A stretch of 64,000 bases of DNA, from positions 372,001 through 436,000 of the forward strand of contig NZ_OZ209244.1 of NCBI RefSeq assembly GCF_964642095.1, given 5' to 3'. Position numbers and translations under genes: made by a program. The notes under the pieces are model-generated. The model saw nothing but the letters and a program-made list of their open reading frames with translations, searched no databases and had not been told where the DNA came from. Shown piece by piece: positions 16,772 through 25,437 of this stretch; position 1 is the first letter of the stretch, and every line of letters starts with the position of its first letter. The stretch comes from Fretibacterium fastidiosum (GTDB lineage: Bacteria > Synergistota > Synergistia > Synergistales > Aminobacteriaceae).

Positions 16772-17710
16772 ATGGACGACATCAACGTTGAAATTCAATC
16801 CTTTTTTGAGAACATGGGCGAGATCATGTACATCTCCGATCCCAACACCTACGACCTCGTCTACCTGAACCGGGCGGGGCGCGAGGCGCTGGGCGTGTCT
16901 TCGCTGGACGACATCAGGGGAAAGAAGTGCTACGAGATCCTCCACAGGGTGAAATCCCCCTGCCCCATGTGCACCAACGCCCTCCTCAGACGGGGACGGT
17001 TCTTCGAGTGGACGTACTTCAACTCCAACCTGGGCAGGCACTATTCGCTGAAGGACACGCTGATTCAGCACGGAGGCAGGCTCCTGCGCGCCGAGCTGGC
17101 CGTGAACATCGAGGTCGAGGAGAAGCAGCGTGAGGCCCTCTCGAAGATGATGTCCAACGAGACGGTCATCAATCAGGCCCTCGAGCTGGCGCTGAACGAG
17201 GACAACCCGGAGCGATCCATCAACGTCATGCTGCAGTACCTGGGAGAACACCTCGATGCGGATCGCATCTACATCTTCGAGACCCTTCCGGACGGCGCAT
17301 CCAGCAACACCTACGAGTGGTGCGCGGACCGCGTGCCCCCTCAGATACAGCACCTCCAGTGCATCCCAGGCGACGTCCTCAAACCATGGTACGAGGAGTT
17401 CGACCGACACAACAACATCCTGATCTACGACATGGAGGACTACAGGGGGGTCTGCCCCACGATGTACGCGCTCCTTCAGCCCCAAGGAATCCAGACCCTG
17501 GCGGTCGCTCCCATCTTCCTCAACAACCGGCGCATCGGCTTCTACGGCGTGGACAACCCGCCCTACAGGAACATCGAGAACATCTCCACCATGTACACGA
17601 TCCTGGGGCGCTTCATCGCCTCGCTCCTGCGCCATCGAGACAACATGAAGCAGATCGAGGCCTGCATCCGCGCCAGCGGGAAGCCCAGCGACGCCAAAGG
17701 GCAGGGGTAG
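16772..17710 (+). CDS. PAS-GAF domain sensory protein without visible output domain
   Basis: 312 residues. A PAS domain occupies about residues 8-125 (GEIMYISDPNTYDLVYLNRA ... RGKKCYEILH), with a conserved C-P-M-C motif (SPCPMC) often found in this PAS subgroup. A GAF domain follows at about residues 140-295 (LNEDNPERSINVMLQYLGEH ... VAPIFLNNRRIGFYGVDNP). There is no kinase, GGDEF or HTH domain, so the partner must be elsewhere. ATG 16772 has GAGAGGAAG upstream; a TATAAT box at 16700-16705 makes the longer frame from 16598 unlikely. Confidence 0.8.
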   Translation: MDDINVEIQSFFENMGEIMYISDPNTYDLVYLNRAGREALGVSSLDDIRGKKCYEILHRVKSPCPMCTNALLRRGRFFEWTYFNSNLGRHYSLKDTLIQHGGRLLRAELAVNIEVEEKQREALSKMMSNETVINQALELALNEDNPERSINVMLQYLGEHLDADRIYIFETLPDGASSNTYEWCADRVPPQIQHLQCIPGDVLKPWYEEFDRHNNILIYDMEDYRGVCPTMYALLQPQGIQTLAVAPIFLNNRRIGFYGVDNPPYRNIENISTMYTILGRFIASLLRHRDNMKQIEACIRASGKPSDAKGQG

Positions 17711-17759
17711 CGGGGCCGATTCGGCTCACCCGTCAAAGGTCAAACGTCAAAAAGAAGAA

Positions 17760-17795
17760 GGGGGCGAAACCCGAAATCCGGGACGCCCCCTTTTT
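17760..17795. terminator. Bidirectional terminator
   Basis: GGGGGCG (17760-17766) pairs with CGCCCCC (17784-17790), followed by TTTTT on the plus strand. On the minus strand the hairpin is followed by a T-rich CTTCTTCTTTTTG. It separates the convergent PAS-GAF and encapsulin genes. Confidence 0.8.
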
Positions 17796-17851
17796 GTTTC
17801 GATTCACTGCCGTCAAACAGCCCCCGGCAGCCCAGTGGGCCGAGGCGGAAG

Positions 17852-18676
17852 CTACTGCGCCGAGCGGTAGACGACCACTGCGTCCGGGCTCTTGATGCGC
17901 GGGCAGGCCGTCTCCAGGATGCGGAAGCGGTGGTTGAGGTCCAGCTGCTCCGCGTAGGCCGTGCGGATGTCCTGCCCCACCACGAGGTCCATGTACTGCG
18001 GCTGCGGGCAGAGCAGGAGGGCCGTGCCCGGCTGGAGCACCGGGGTCTGGAACAGGCGCCCCTCCAGCAGGCTGCGGATCCTTTCGATCTCCGTCAGCCC
18101 CGTGCCCGGCTGGATGCGATGGAGCTGCACGAACAGGTCCTGACTGAGGACCAGCGTGATGCGGCCGATCCGTCCCTTCTGCTGCAGCACGGCCATGCCG
18201 GCCGCGATGTCCGTGAAGGCCGATTCGCCGGCGCTCCAATCCCCCCGGTCGAGGACGTTGGTCCCGCCGACCGAGAGCAGGCCTTCAACGCCCAACCGCT
18301 TGACGCCGTAGAAGACCATCCGGTCCTCCCGCCGGCACAGGGCCTGAGCCGCCATGTGCGCGGCATGGAGATCGAGGGGCAACCCCTCGCGCTTCGCGGC
18401 CTCCACGTCCCTCCACAGGATCCAGAAGTCCTCCGTCAGCTGGGGAAGCTCCACGTACGTGCGCCCCTCCGCAAAGGTAAAGCCGTCCTCCGTCCTCTCC
18501 GTGCGGACGGGACGGTCCACGGGCACCACCTGAACCCCCGCGCCCAGCGGGCCGCACAGCGGCAGGAAACGACGGGCCGTCAGAAGCCCTTTGGCCGTCT
18601 CCACCACCGTCCTATCCAACGCGCTCCAAAACTCCTCGTCAAGGGGGGACGCGCTGCGCCCCAGAAAATCGTCCAT
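17852..18676 (-). CDS. Encapsulin shell protein (family 1)
   Basis: 274 residues, the size of family 1 encapsulins, which fold like HK97 phage capsid protein and assemble into protein nanocompartments. Recognisable segments are the N-terminal helix (FLGRSASPLDEEFWSALD), ARRFLPLCGPLG, the E-loop region YVELPQLTEDFWILWRD, EDRMVFYG and the C-terminal domain with LCPQPQYMDLVVGQD. AAGGAGG precedes ATG 18676; a start 18 bp earlier is possible. It lies 14 bp after the encapsulated ferritin gene in one operon, giving an iron-storage nanocompartment. Confidence 0.93.
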   Translation of the reverse strand: MDDFLGRSASPLDEEFWSALDRTVVETAKGLLTARRFLPLCGPLGAGVQVVPVDRPVRTERTEDGFTFAEGRTYVELPQLTEDFWILWRDVEAAKREGLPLDLHAAHMAAQALCRREDRMVFYGVKRLGVEGLLSVGGTNVLDRGDWSAGESAFTDIAAGMAVLQQKGRIGRITLVLSQDLFVQLHRIQPGTGLTEIERIRSLLEGRLFQTPVLQPGTALLLCPQPQYMDLVVGQDIRTAYAEQLDLNHRFRILETACPRIKSPDAVVVYRSAQ

Positions 18677-18690
18677 CAACGGCGCCTCCT

Positions 18691-19050
18691 TCACTTCGAG
18701 ATCAGGCTGCCGACGGTGGATTGCCCGTCGGAGGCCCCTTCAGCCGGCGCGATGCCCAACTCCTGCATCGTCTCCAGGACCTCGCCCTCGCCGCCAGCGA
18801 GGGACTCCGACCAGTTGGGGTCCAGGCGGCTCAGCAGGGTCGTCAACTCGCCGACGTGGGCCTTCTCCTCGTCGCGAATCTCCATCAGCACCTTGCGCGC
18901 CAGGGGCTCGTCCGTGGCCTGGGCGTGGGCGTCGTAGAGGAAGATCGCCTCAAGCTCGCCCGCAATGTCGATGCGCAGGGCCTGGACCAGCTCCTCCCTG
19001 CTCATTTTGCGCTCGACGTTTCCGGCAAAGGGATCGGGAAAATTTGGCAT
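18691..19050 (-). CDS. Encapsulated ferritin-like protein (EncFtn), encapsulin cargo
   Basis: 119 residues, the usual EncFtn length. The two-helix ferroxidase half-site is present: the Glu of DIAGELEAIFLYDAH and the E..H of RDEEKAHVGEL. EncFtn forms a decamer that oxidises Fe(II) and passes iron to the encapsulin interior. The C-terminal STVGSLISK matches the short cargo-loading peptide (consensus like TVGSLI/R) that docks inside the shell. GGAG precedes the ATG. It is first in a two-gene operon with the shell gene. Confidence 0.92.
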   Translation of the reverse strand: MPNFPDPFAGNVERKMSREELVQALRIDIAGELEAIFLYDAHAQATDEPLARKVLMEIRDEEKAHVGELTTLLSRLDPNWSESLAGGEGEVLETMQELGIAPAEGASDGQSTVGSLISK

Positions 19051-19198
19051 CAGTTCAACACTCCATTTCCAATAAAATTTATCCTCACCACTCCAGCAGG
19101 CTCCCCCCCACGCAGGAGGAAACGGCCATCGCAGAACAACGCCTGCCTCCTTATATCGACGGAATCAGTGCGCCATTCTTTCGCTTTCTCTTCCGCGG

Positions 19199-19453
19199 TT
19201 ACTTATAGACATCTCCGCGCGGGCCGACCCGGTTGATGTAAATAGCCAGATTCTCGTCATCAACGTCCATCAGAACACGCCATTTTCCCACACGCAACCG
19301 ATAGTCCCTCCCGCCCGCCAGAGGGCGGACATCCCGCCCCTCAATGCCATCCTCCAGCGCCACGATTGCGGCCAGAATCCGCCCCTTGTCCGGGTTGGGG
19401 ATCCGGGCAAGCTGCTTCTCCGCAGTGGGCATCACCGTCACAGTCCACATCAT
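19199..19453 (-). CDS. RelE/ParE-type toxin
   Basis: 84 residues matching the RelE fold: TAEKQLARIP..., the basic core LAGGRDYRLRVGKWRVLMDVDD and a VGPRGDVY C-terminus. Family toxins cleave mRNA on the ribosome or inhibit gyrase. The start overlaps the antitoxin stop (ATGATG), the usual arrangement; ATG 19450 is an alternative. Target unknown. Confidence 0.85.
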   Translation of the reverse strand: MMWTVTVMPTAEKQLARIPNPDKGRILAAIVALEDGIEGRDVRPLAGGRDYRLRVGKWRVLMDVDDENLAIYINRVGPRGDVYK

Positions 19454-19611
19454 AGAAGGTCTCGAATGACCTCCGCAATCGGACGCCCCAGCCCTGCGGC
19501 ACGCTCTGCCCGCGCCTGCTCCACGCCGGCAATCTCCTCCGGCGTCAGCGGCGGCTCCGTCGGGTCGGGCACCCGCCACAGCGCCACACGCTCCTGCACC
19601 TCAACGCTCAT
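19450..19611 (-). CDS. Antitoxin of the RelE-type pair
   Basis: 53 residues, acidic, with a PLTPEEIAGVEQARAERAAG helix and a C-terminal PIAEVIRDLL, typical of short antitoxins paired with RelE toxins. No clear N-terminal DNA-binding fold; the frame runs upstream, so the start could be at 19626 or 19629 (MMGGERM). A G/A-rich ribosome site lies just before the ATG. It overlaps the toxin start. Confidence 0.7.
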   Translation of the reverse strand: MSVEVQERVALWRVPDPTEPPLTPEEIAGVEQARAERAAGLGRPIAEVIRDLL

Positions 19612-20138
19612 CCTCTCCCCCCCCATCATGCGGAATCTTCCCCACCGGTCCTTTGCGACACATCTCGTCCGCGCCGAACTTCCGCAGCCTCGCCTCTGTG
19701 GTCGGCGCGGCGCTTCCAGAAACGGCCATCGCACCAAAACGCCACCGCGCGGGGAAGCCAAGGCAGGGAACGCCTCGAAAGGCCGGCGCTCCCCGCGAAG
19801 GAAGCGCTCACCCCACGAAAGAGGCCCCCGGTTCACCCGATCCGGGACAGCGGCGTTTGGCAAAACGGTTGCAAACGATTGCGCTTGAGTTTAAATGCTA
19901 CTCCACTCCCGCTCGAAGGGCAAGGGCGGAAATACATACAGGTTATGGTGGATTGCCCCCCCGCCAAGGCGATCGCCTGCGCCTCCCGGACGCGGAGCGC
20001 CGCGTTCACCGGCCGGCGAGGCCAGAGGATGGACCGAAAAAAAACTGAGGAAAAATCTTACGACACGTTGACAGGCCCCGTCTCCTCTAAGGGGAGGCGG
20101 GGCCTGCGGATTGAATTTCTTTGCAGGGGTAACGGCCC
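19612..20138. other. Intergenic stretch, no gene recognised
   Basis: About 530 bp without a convincing coding frame; the open frames look compositional. It holds a hairpin at 20072-20106 (listed separately). Possibly repeat debris. Confidence 0.4.
20072..20106 (-). terminator. Hairpin downstream of the coiled-coil protein gene
   Basis: CAGGCCCCG (20072-20080) pairs with CGGGGCCTG (20098-20106), with further inner pairing of CTCC/GGAG. It lies just past the stop at 20139 of the minus-strand gene. The U tract is not obvious. Confidence 0.55.
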
Positions 20139-21428
20139 TCAGCGCTCCTTGAGGCGCCGGTTGATCTCCTCGAACTCAAGCCTCATGGCCTCGCTCTCGA
20201 AGGGCTGAAGCTGGGGCATGGAGAGCGCGTCGATGGAGTCGAAGACCGCCAGGCCGGAGTGGATGAGGTCCTTCAGGTCGCCGGAGCTCCTCACGGTGCG
20301 GTAGGTGTTCTCTGCCAGGTCGCGGCTGCGCCTGAGGTCCTTCAGGTTTTCCAGGACGCTCCGGCGCTGGGCAGCCAGGAGGTCCGCGTAGAGCTTCCCC
20401 ACCCGAACGGTCATGGCGTTGGCCTCCGCGTTGCGCCTGAACGACGCCCGCTGGGCCTCGTTGTAGGCCTCCTGCCCCGCATTCTTCCGCGCCGTGCCCT
20501 CGAGGATCAAGGCCTCCTTGACGATGCCCTCCAGCCGCGGGCCGTAGTCTTCGTCGATGCGGCGCACCAGTTCCTCCTGGGTGTGGATCAGGAGGTCGTT
20601 CAGCACCAGGTACAGGCCCGTGTAGCGGCGGTTGATCTCCAGGTCGTTCTGGTCGTTCCCCGCCAGGGAGGCCAGCTTCTCCACCACGGCCCTCACGTTG
20701 GAGAACACCACGGCGTTCTGGAGCATGTCGTCGCCCGTCGCGGAACTCAACAGGACGTCAACCTGCCCCTGGTCCAGTTCAAGCCCCATCTCGCGCAGGG
20801 CGTCCGCCAGGCGCCCGTTGACGCCGGCGAGGGCCGCCTCCCGCGCCCGAATCTCCCCGTCGATCTCCTTCAGGCGCTCGTCGATCCGCGCCTGCGTCGT
20901 CCGCCAGGGCACCTTCGAGTCCACGGGAGCCGTGATGCGGTCGTTGCGGAGCCTGTCCGCCTCATGGCGAAGGTCCGCTATCGACGCGCGCAGGTTCGAG
21001 GCCTCGCGGCGGACGTCCCCCGCCCTCCCCTGGGTCAGGACCTCGAGGGCGGCGTCCAGGAGCTTGTTGACCTTCCTCGCGTTGGAGGACTTGTCCTCCC
21101 CGAACCAGGCGGAGTCCGGCAGCTTCTCGCGCTCGTCCCTCAGCCTCAGCGCCTCCGTGAGGGAGTTCGTCAGGCGGCCCCATCCATCGGCCAGGCAATC
21201 CGGCAGGGAGGTGTCCAGCGAGGAGAGGGCGAGGTCGGGGTCTACGCTCTCGGCCTCGTCGTCCCGAAAGAGCCCCGTCACCTTCTGCCATCCGGCCTGA
21301 ATCCCGGAGGCCACGTACCCCGTCCAGGAGGTGCCCTCGGAGGCTGCGGGGTCTGCACTGGCCCGGCCCGCCGACAGGCAGAGCACAAAGATCGCAAAAA
21401 CGGCAAAGCGCCAACGTCCGTTCCTCAA
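20139..21428 (-). CDS. Exported coiled-coil protein of unknown function
   Basis: 429 residues. A signal peptide (RWRFAVFAIFVLCLSAGRAS, cleavage after ASA) is followed by a largely alpha-helical charged protein with heptad-like stretches around residues 140-220 (NLRASIADLRHEADRLRND, RIDERLKEIDGEIRAREA) and 300-370. No known family recognised. The start codon is TTG, supported by AGGAGAGG at good spacing. It follows rarA on the same strand, 103 bp downstream. Probably periplasmic or envelope-associated. Confidence 0.7.
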   Translation of the reverse strand: MRNGRWRFAVFAIFVLCLSAGRASADPAASEGTSWTGYVASGIQAGWQKVTGLFRDDEAESVDPDLALSSLDTSLPDCLADGWGRLTNSLTEALRLRDEREKLPDSAWFGEDKSSNARKVNKLLDAALEVLTQGRAGDVRREASNLRASIADLRHEADRLRNDRITAPVDSKVPWRTTQARIDERLKEIDGEIRAREAALAGVNGRLADALREMGLELDQGQVDVLLSSATGDDMLQNAVVFSNVRAVVEKLASLAGNDQNDLEINRRYTGLYLVLNDLLIHTQEELVRRIDEDYGPRLEGIVKEALILEGTARKNAGQEAYNEAQRASFRRNAEANAMTVRVGKLYADLLAAQRRSVLENLKDLRRSRDLAENTYRTVRSSGDLKDLIHSGLAVFDSIDALSMPQLQPFESEAMRLEFEEINRRLKER

Positions 21429-21531
21429 AGCAAACCTCTCCTTTCCTCGTCAACCGCTCCGCCCACTCGACAGCGGCGGCCCCCTCCCCAAACCGCACAA
21501 AGGATACCACAATCCACCCTCAAATTATCCG

Positions 21532-22872
21532 TCATTGGCCGTATCTTTCGGCTCCATCCCCGTGCGCCCGCCTCCACGCCCTGATCTGCTCGAGCCTCGC
21601 CTTGCACCGCGCCTCGTAGCCCTGTTCCGTGGGGCGGTAGTACTCGCGGCCCCGCAGGGAGTCCGGGAGACACTGCATGTCCGTCAGCCTGTCCGGGGCG
21701 TCGTGGGCGTACTGGTATCCCCTGCCGTAGTCCAGCTCCTTCATCAGGCGCGTGGGGGCGTTGCGGATGACGAGGGGAACGGGCTCCGCCAGCTGCTCCA
21801 TCGCGTCCGACCGGGCCGCTGCGTAGGCCGTGTACATGGCGTTGGACCGCGGCGCCAGGGACAGGTACACCACGGCCTCCGTCAGGTGCACGCTGCACTC
21901 CGGCATCCCGATGAAGTGGCAGGCCTGATAGGCGGCCACGGCGATCTCGAGCGCCTTGGGGTCCGCCAGCCCCACGTCCTCGCCGGCGAAGCGCAGGACG
22001 CGCCGGGCCACGTACAGCGGGTCCTCTCCGGCCTCCAGCATCCGCGCCAGCCAGTAGACGGCCGCGTCCGGGTCCGAGTTTCGCATGGACTTGTGCAGGG
22101 CCGAGATGAGGTTGTAGTGCTCCTCGCCCCCCTTGTCGTAGAGCAGGGAGCGGCGCGAGGTACACTGGGCCAGCATCTCCTCCGTCACCCGAATTCCGTT
22201 CCCGCAGGGCTCCCCGTTCAGGACCGCCATCTCCAGCGTCGAGAGGGCTGCGCGGGCGTCGCCGTTGGCGAAGGTGGCGATGGCGTTCAGCATGTCCGGC
22301 GCGACCTCCGCCCGATACCGCCCAAGGCCTCGCGGGTCGGACAGGGCGCGGGACAAGAGGCCGGCCAGCTCCTCCGCAGTCAGGGCCTTCAGCACGAAGA
22401 CCCGGCAGCGCGACAGGAGCGCGCCGTTCACCTCGAAGGACGGGTTCTCCGTCGTCGCGCCGATCAGGACGATGCTGCCCCTCTCCACGAAGGGCAGGAA
22501 GGCGTCCTGCTGAGCCTTGTTGAAGCGATGGATCTCGTCCACGAAGACGATGGTCCGCCCCCCGAGGCGGCGCCCCTCCTCCGCCCTCTGCATCACGGCG
22601 CGGATCTCCTTGATGCCGCTGGTGACGGCGGAGAAGTTGATGAAGGCCGCGCGCGTCCGCTGCGCGATGACGCCGGCCAGCGTCGTCTTGCCCACGCCGG
22701 GCGGGCCCCAGAAGATCATGGAGGAGACGTGGTCCTCCTCGATCAGGCGCCGCAGCACGCACCCCGGCCCCAGGAGGTGCGTTTGCCCCACGAACTCGTC
22801 CAGCGTCCTGGGGCGCATCCGTGCCGCCAGCGGCTGGCTGGCCTCATCCTCAAAGAGCGACCGTTCCTCCAT
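21532..22872 (-). CDS. rarA: Replication-associated recombination protein A (AAA clamp-loader-like ATPase)
   Basis: 446 residues, full length for RarA/MgsA, which acts at stalled replication forks. Key features: RPRTLDEFVGQTHLLGPG at the N-terminus, Walker A GPPGVGKT, Walker B VDEIHRFNKAQQDAF, sensor 1 IGATTENPSFEVN, the Arg finger SRCRVF and the C-terminal tetramerisation segment (PTRLMKELDYGRGYQYAHD). GGGAGGG precedes the ATG. A TATAAT at 22908-22913 (minus strand) is the likely -10. Confidence 0.95.
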   Translation of the reverse strand: MEERSLFEDEASQPLAARMRPRTLDEFVGQTHLLGPGCVLRRLIEEDHVSSMIFWGPPGVGKTTLAGVIAQRTRAAFINFSAVTSGIKEIRAVMQRAEEGRRLGGRTIVFVDEIHRFNKAQQDAFLPFVERGSIVLIGATTENPSFEVNGALLSRCRVFVLKALTAEELAGLLSRALSDPRGLGRYRAEVAPDMLNAIATFANGDARAALSTLEMAVLNGEPCGNGIRVTEEMLAQCTSRRSLLYDKGGEEHYNLISALHKSMRNSDPDAAVYWLARMLEAGEDPLYVARRVLRFAGEDVGLADPKALEIAVAAYQACHFIGMPECSVHLTEAVVYLSLAPRSNAMYTAYAAARSDAMEQLAEPVPLVIRNAPTRLMKELDYGRGYQYAHDAPDRLTDMQCLPDSLRGREYYRPTEQGYEARCKARLEQIRAWRRAHGDGAERYGQ

Positions 22873-22907
22873 GCCTCATCCCTCCCAACGTCTGATTTCA
22901 CTTTCGC

Positions 22908-22913
22908 ATTATA
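22908..22913 (-). promoter_or_regulatory. -10 box of rarA
   Basis: TATAAT on the minus strand, 36 bp upstream of the rarA ATG. The -35 is weak. Confidence 0.4.
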
Positions 22914-22958
22914 TAGGGAAACGGTGATTTAATCCACGGAAGCTCAAGGACCCTGCCC

Positions 22959-22988
22959 TTGACAGGGGCGGACGCGCGCGGGTATGAT
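22959..22988 (+). promoter_or_regulatory. Sigma-70 type promoter of the MATE gene
   Basis: TTGACA (22959-22964), an 18-bp spacer and TATGAT (22983-22988). This is the best consensus promoter in the window. Its -35 contains the TTG that could otherwise be taken as the start codon of the MATE gene. Confidence 0.75.
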
Positions 22989-23024
22989 TCAAGGGACTAT
23001 TCAGAAGAACAGCTGGTGGGTTCA

Positions 23025-24398
23025 GTGATCGACAGAGAATCTCAGAACAGGAAGTACCTGCTCATGACGACGGGTTCCGTGGAGCGGCTCATCGCCGGCA
23101 TGGCCCTGCCCAGCGTCCTGAGCATCCTCACCACCGCGCTCTACAACACGGCGGACACCTTTTTCGTCTCGCGCATCGACACCCAAGCCACGGCCGCGGT
23201 GGGGATCGTCTTTCCCTACATGGCGCTGATTCAGTCCCTGGCCTTCTTCTTCGGGCAGGGAAGCGCCATGTACATGGCCAGGGCGCTGGGCCAAAAGGAC
23301 GTCCGGAGCGCCGCCGTCGTGGGGGCCGCGGGATTCTTCTCCGCGCTGATCCTGGGGACGGCCATCCTGGCCGCCGGACTCACGTTCATGGACCCCCTGC
23401 TGCGCCTCCTGGGCTCCACGGAGACGATCCTGCCCCAGGCCCGCGCCTACCTCCGCTGGATATTGGCGGGCACCCCCTTCATCATGGCGTCGCTCGTGAT
23501 GAACAACCAGATGCGGTTGCAGGGCAACGCGGCCACGGCCATGATCGGCATCATCTCTGGCGCGGTGCTGAACATCGCGCTGGACCCGCTCCTGATCTTC
23601 ACCCTGGGCATGGGCACGGAGGGGGCGTCGCTGGCCACGATGCTCTCGCAGTGCGTGGGCTTCACCCTCCTGCTTCGCATGACGGCCCGGCGCGACGGCA
23701 TCCCCCCGCGGCTCTCGAACTTCCGCCCGACCTGGAGCCAGTACCGCGAGATCATCGCAAGCGGCCTGCCCTCCCTGGGGCGTCAGGGGCTGGGCAGCGT
23801 CAGCATCGCCTGCCTGAACCACGCGGCCGGCCCCTACGGGGACGCGGCCATCGCCGCCTTCTCCGTGGTCAACCGCCTCACCATGCTCTCCACGTCCATC
23901 GTCATCGGGTTCGGGCACGGCTTTCAACCGGTCTGCGGCTTCAACTTCGGCGCGGGAAAGTTCGACCGCGTGCGGCGTGCCGTCCGCTTCTGCGCCCTGG
24001 CCACGACGGGCTACTGTGTCCTGATCGCTGCCCTGGGCCTGGCCTTCGCGCCGGCCGTCGTCGCGCTGTTCCGCCCGGAGGCGGAGCTGGTCCGCATCGG
24101 CGCAGGGGCCCTTCGCTTTCAGTGTCTGGCCTACCCGCTGGTGGGCTGCATCGTCACCGCCAACATGTACCTTCAGAACATCCGCAGGACGGCCAGCGCC
24201 AGCGTCGTCGCCGCGTCGAGGCAGGGCATCCTGTTCCTGCCCGCCATCCTCATCGGACACCGCTTCTTCGGCCTCACGGGCCTCATGGCCGCCCAGGCCG
24301 TCGCGGACGCCCTCACCTTCGCCCTCGCCCTGCCCCTCATGCTCCACGCCCTCAACTCGATGGACCGCTCCGACACACAAAGCCTGGATATCGACTGA
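23025..24398 (+). CDS. MATE family efflux transporter
   Basis: About 457 residues with twelve membrane segments in two homologous halves, typical of MATE multidrug/cation antiporters. The N-terminal sequence YLLMTTGSVERLIAGMALPS and VSRIDTQATAAVG fit the family. Translation must begin after the promoter at 22959-22988; GTG 23025 is chosen because family members usually have several residues before the LLM motif, but ATG 23064 with AGGAAG upstream is also possible. The last 67 codons plus downstream DNA are repeated three more times after the stop codon, in a 315-bp array. Confidence 0.85.
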   Translation: MIDRESQNRKYLLMTTGSVERLIAGMALPSVLSILTTALYNTADTFFVSRIDTQATAAVGIVFPYMALIQSLAFFFGQGSAMYMARALGQKDVRSAAVVGAAGFFSALILGTAILAAGLTFMDPLLRLLGSTETILPQARAYLRWILAGTPFIMASLVMNNQMRLQGNAATAMIGIISGAVLNIALDPLLIFTLGMGTEGASLATMLSQCVGFTLLLRMTARRDGIPPRLSNFRPTWSQYREIIASGLPSLGRQGLGSVSIACLNHAAGPYGDAAIAAFSVVNRLTMLSTSIVIGFGHGFQPVCGFNFGAGKFDRVRRAVRFCALATTGYCVLIAALGLAFAPAVVALFRPEAELVRIGAGALRFQCLAYPLVGCIVTANMYLQNIRRTASASVVAASRQGILFLPAILIGHRFFGLTGLMAAQAVADALTFALALPLMLHALNSMDRSDTQSLDID

Positions 24399-24488
24399 AG
24401 CCCGCCGCCGCTTCGGGAAGCGCCCCGCGCTTCCCGCGCCCTCAGCCGACCCGCTGTACGCCGCCCGCCTCATAAAAGATCGGCGTGC

Positions 24489-24713
24489 GTGGGTTCAGCG
24501 GTCTGGCCGACCGCCAGCGTCGTCGCTGCGTCGCGGCAGGGCATCCTGTTCCTGCCCGCCATCCTCATCGGACACCGCTTCTTCGGCCTCAGGGGCCTCA
24601 TGGCCGCTCAGGCCGTCGCGGACGCCCTCACCTTCGCCCTCGCCCTGCCCCTCATGCTCCACGCCCTCAACACGATGGACCGCTCCAACGCACACAGCCT
24701 GGACCTCAACTGA
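24489..24713 (+). pseudogene. MATE C-terminal fragment, first duplicate
   Basis: An open 74-codon frame from GTG repeating the last ~67 residues of the MATE protein (two membrane segments) after a short new leader (MGSAVWPT). No good ribosome site or promoter. It has several amino-acid replacements but no stop. Probably a duplication remnant rather than an expressed protein. Confidence 0.6.
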
Positions 24714-24803
24714 AACCCGACGCCGCTTCGGGAAGCGCCCCGCGCTTCCCGCGCCCTCAGCCGACCCGCTGTACGCCGCCCGCCTCATAAAAGATCGGCG
24801 TGC

Positions 24804-25028
24804 GTGGGTTCAGCGGTCTGGCCGACCGCCAGCGTCGTCGCCGCGTCGAGGCAGGGCATCCTGTTCCTGCCCGCCATCCTCATCGGACACCATTTCTTCG
24901 GCCTCATGGGCCTCATGGCCGCTCAGGCCGTCGCGGACGCCCTCACCTTCGCCCTCGCCCTGCCCCTCATGCTCCACGCCCTCAACTCGATGGACCGCTC
25001 CGACACACAAAGCCTGGATATCGACTGA
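24804..25028 (+). pseudogene. MATE C-terminal fragment, second duplicate
   Basis: Same arrangement as the first duplicate, 315 bp on. Its coding part is closer to the parental MATE end, with changes HHFFGLMG for HRFFGLTG. Frame intact; expression doubtful. Confidence 0.6.
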
Positions 25029-25118
25029 AGCCCGCCGCCGCTTCGGGAAGCGCCCCGCGCTTCCCGCGCCCTCAGCCGACCCGCTGTACGCCGCCCGCCT
25101 CACAAAAGATCGGCGTGC

Positions 25119-25343
25119 GTGAGTTCAGCGGTCTGGCCGACCGCCAGCGTCGTCGCCGCGTCGAGGCAGGGCATCCTGTTCCTGCCCGCCATCCTCATCG
25201 GACACCATTTCTTCGGCCTCATGGGCCTCATGGCCGCTCAGGCCGTCGCGGACGCCCTCACCTTCGCCCTCGCCCTGCCCCTCATGCTCCACGCCCTCAA
25301 CTCGATGGACCGCTCCGACACACAAAGCCTGGATATCGACTGA
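25119..25343 (+). pseudogene. MATE C-terminal fragment, third duplicate
   Basis: Nearly identical to the second duplicate. The repeat breaks off at 25368 inside the hairpin that follows the stop codon, where unrelated sequence starts. Confidence 0.6.
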
Positions 25344-25437
25344 AGCCCGCCGCCGCTTCGGGAAGCGCGGGGCGCCTGTTCTCGACGGCAAAACCCTTCG
25401 GGACATGGAGCGGCGCAGCCAAAAACTCCGGCAGGGG

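Larger units (their letters stand above)
24198..25368 (+). repeat. 315-bp tandem repeat array duplicating the 3' end of the MATE gene
   Basis: Units begin at 24198 (inside the MATE gene), 24513, 24828 and 25143; the last stops at 25368. The period is exactly 315 bp. Each unit contains the last ~67 MATE codons, the stop, a GAAGCGCCCCGCGCTTCC hairpin, CCCTCAGCCGACC, a 49-bp segment and GTCTGGCC. The first duplicate is the most diverged (for example LNTMDRSNAHSLDLN instead of LNSMDRSDTQSLDID). Differences between units argue against a simple assembly error. The non-coding part matches the module of the inverted-ended elements. Confidence 0.9.

Noticed and set aside
22959..23024. TTG 22959 as start of the MATE gene
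   Set aside because: The TTG is the beginning of a consensus -35 (TTGACA) with a -10 at proper spacing, so it lies upstream of the transcript.
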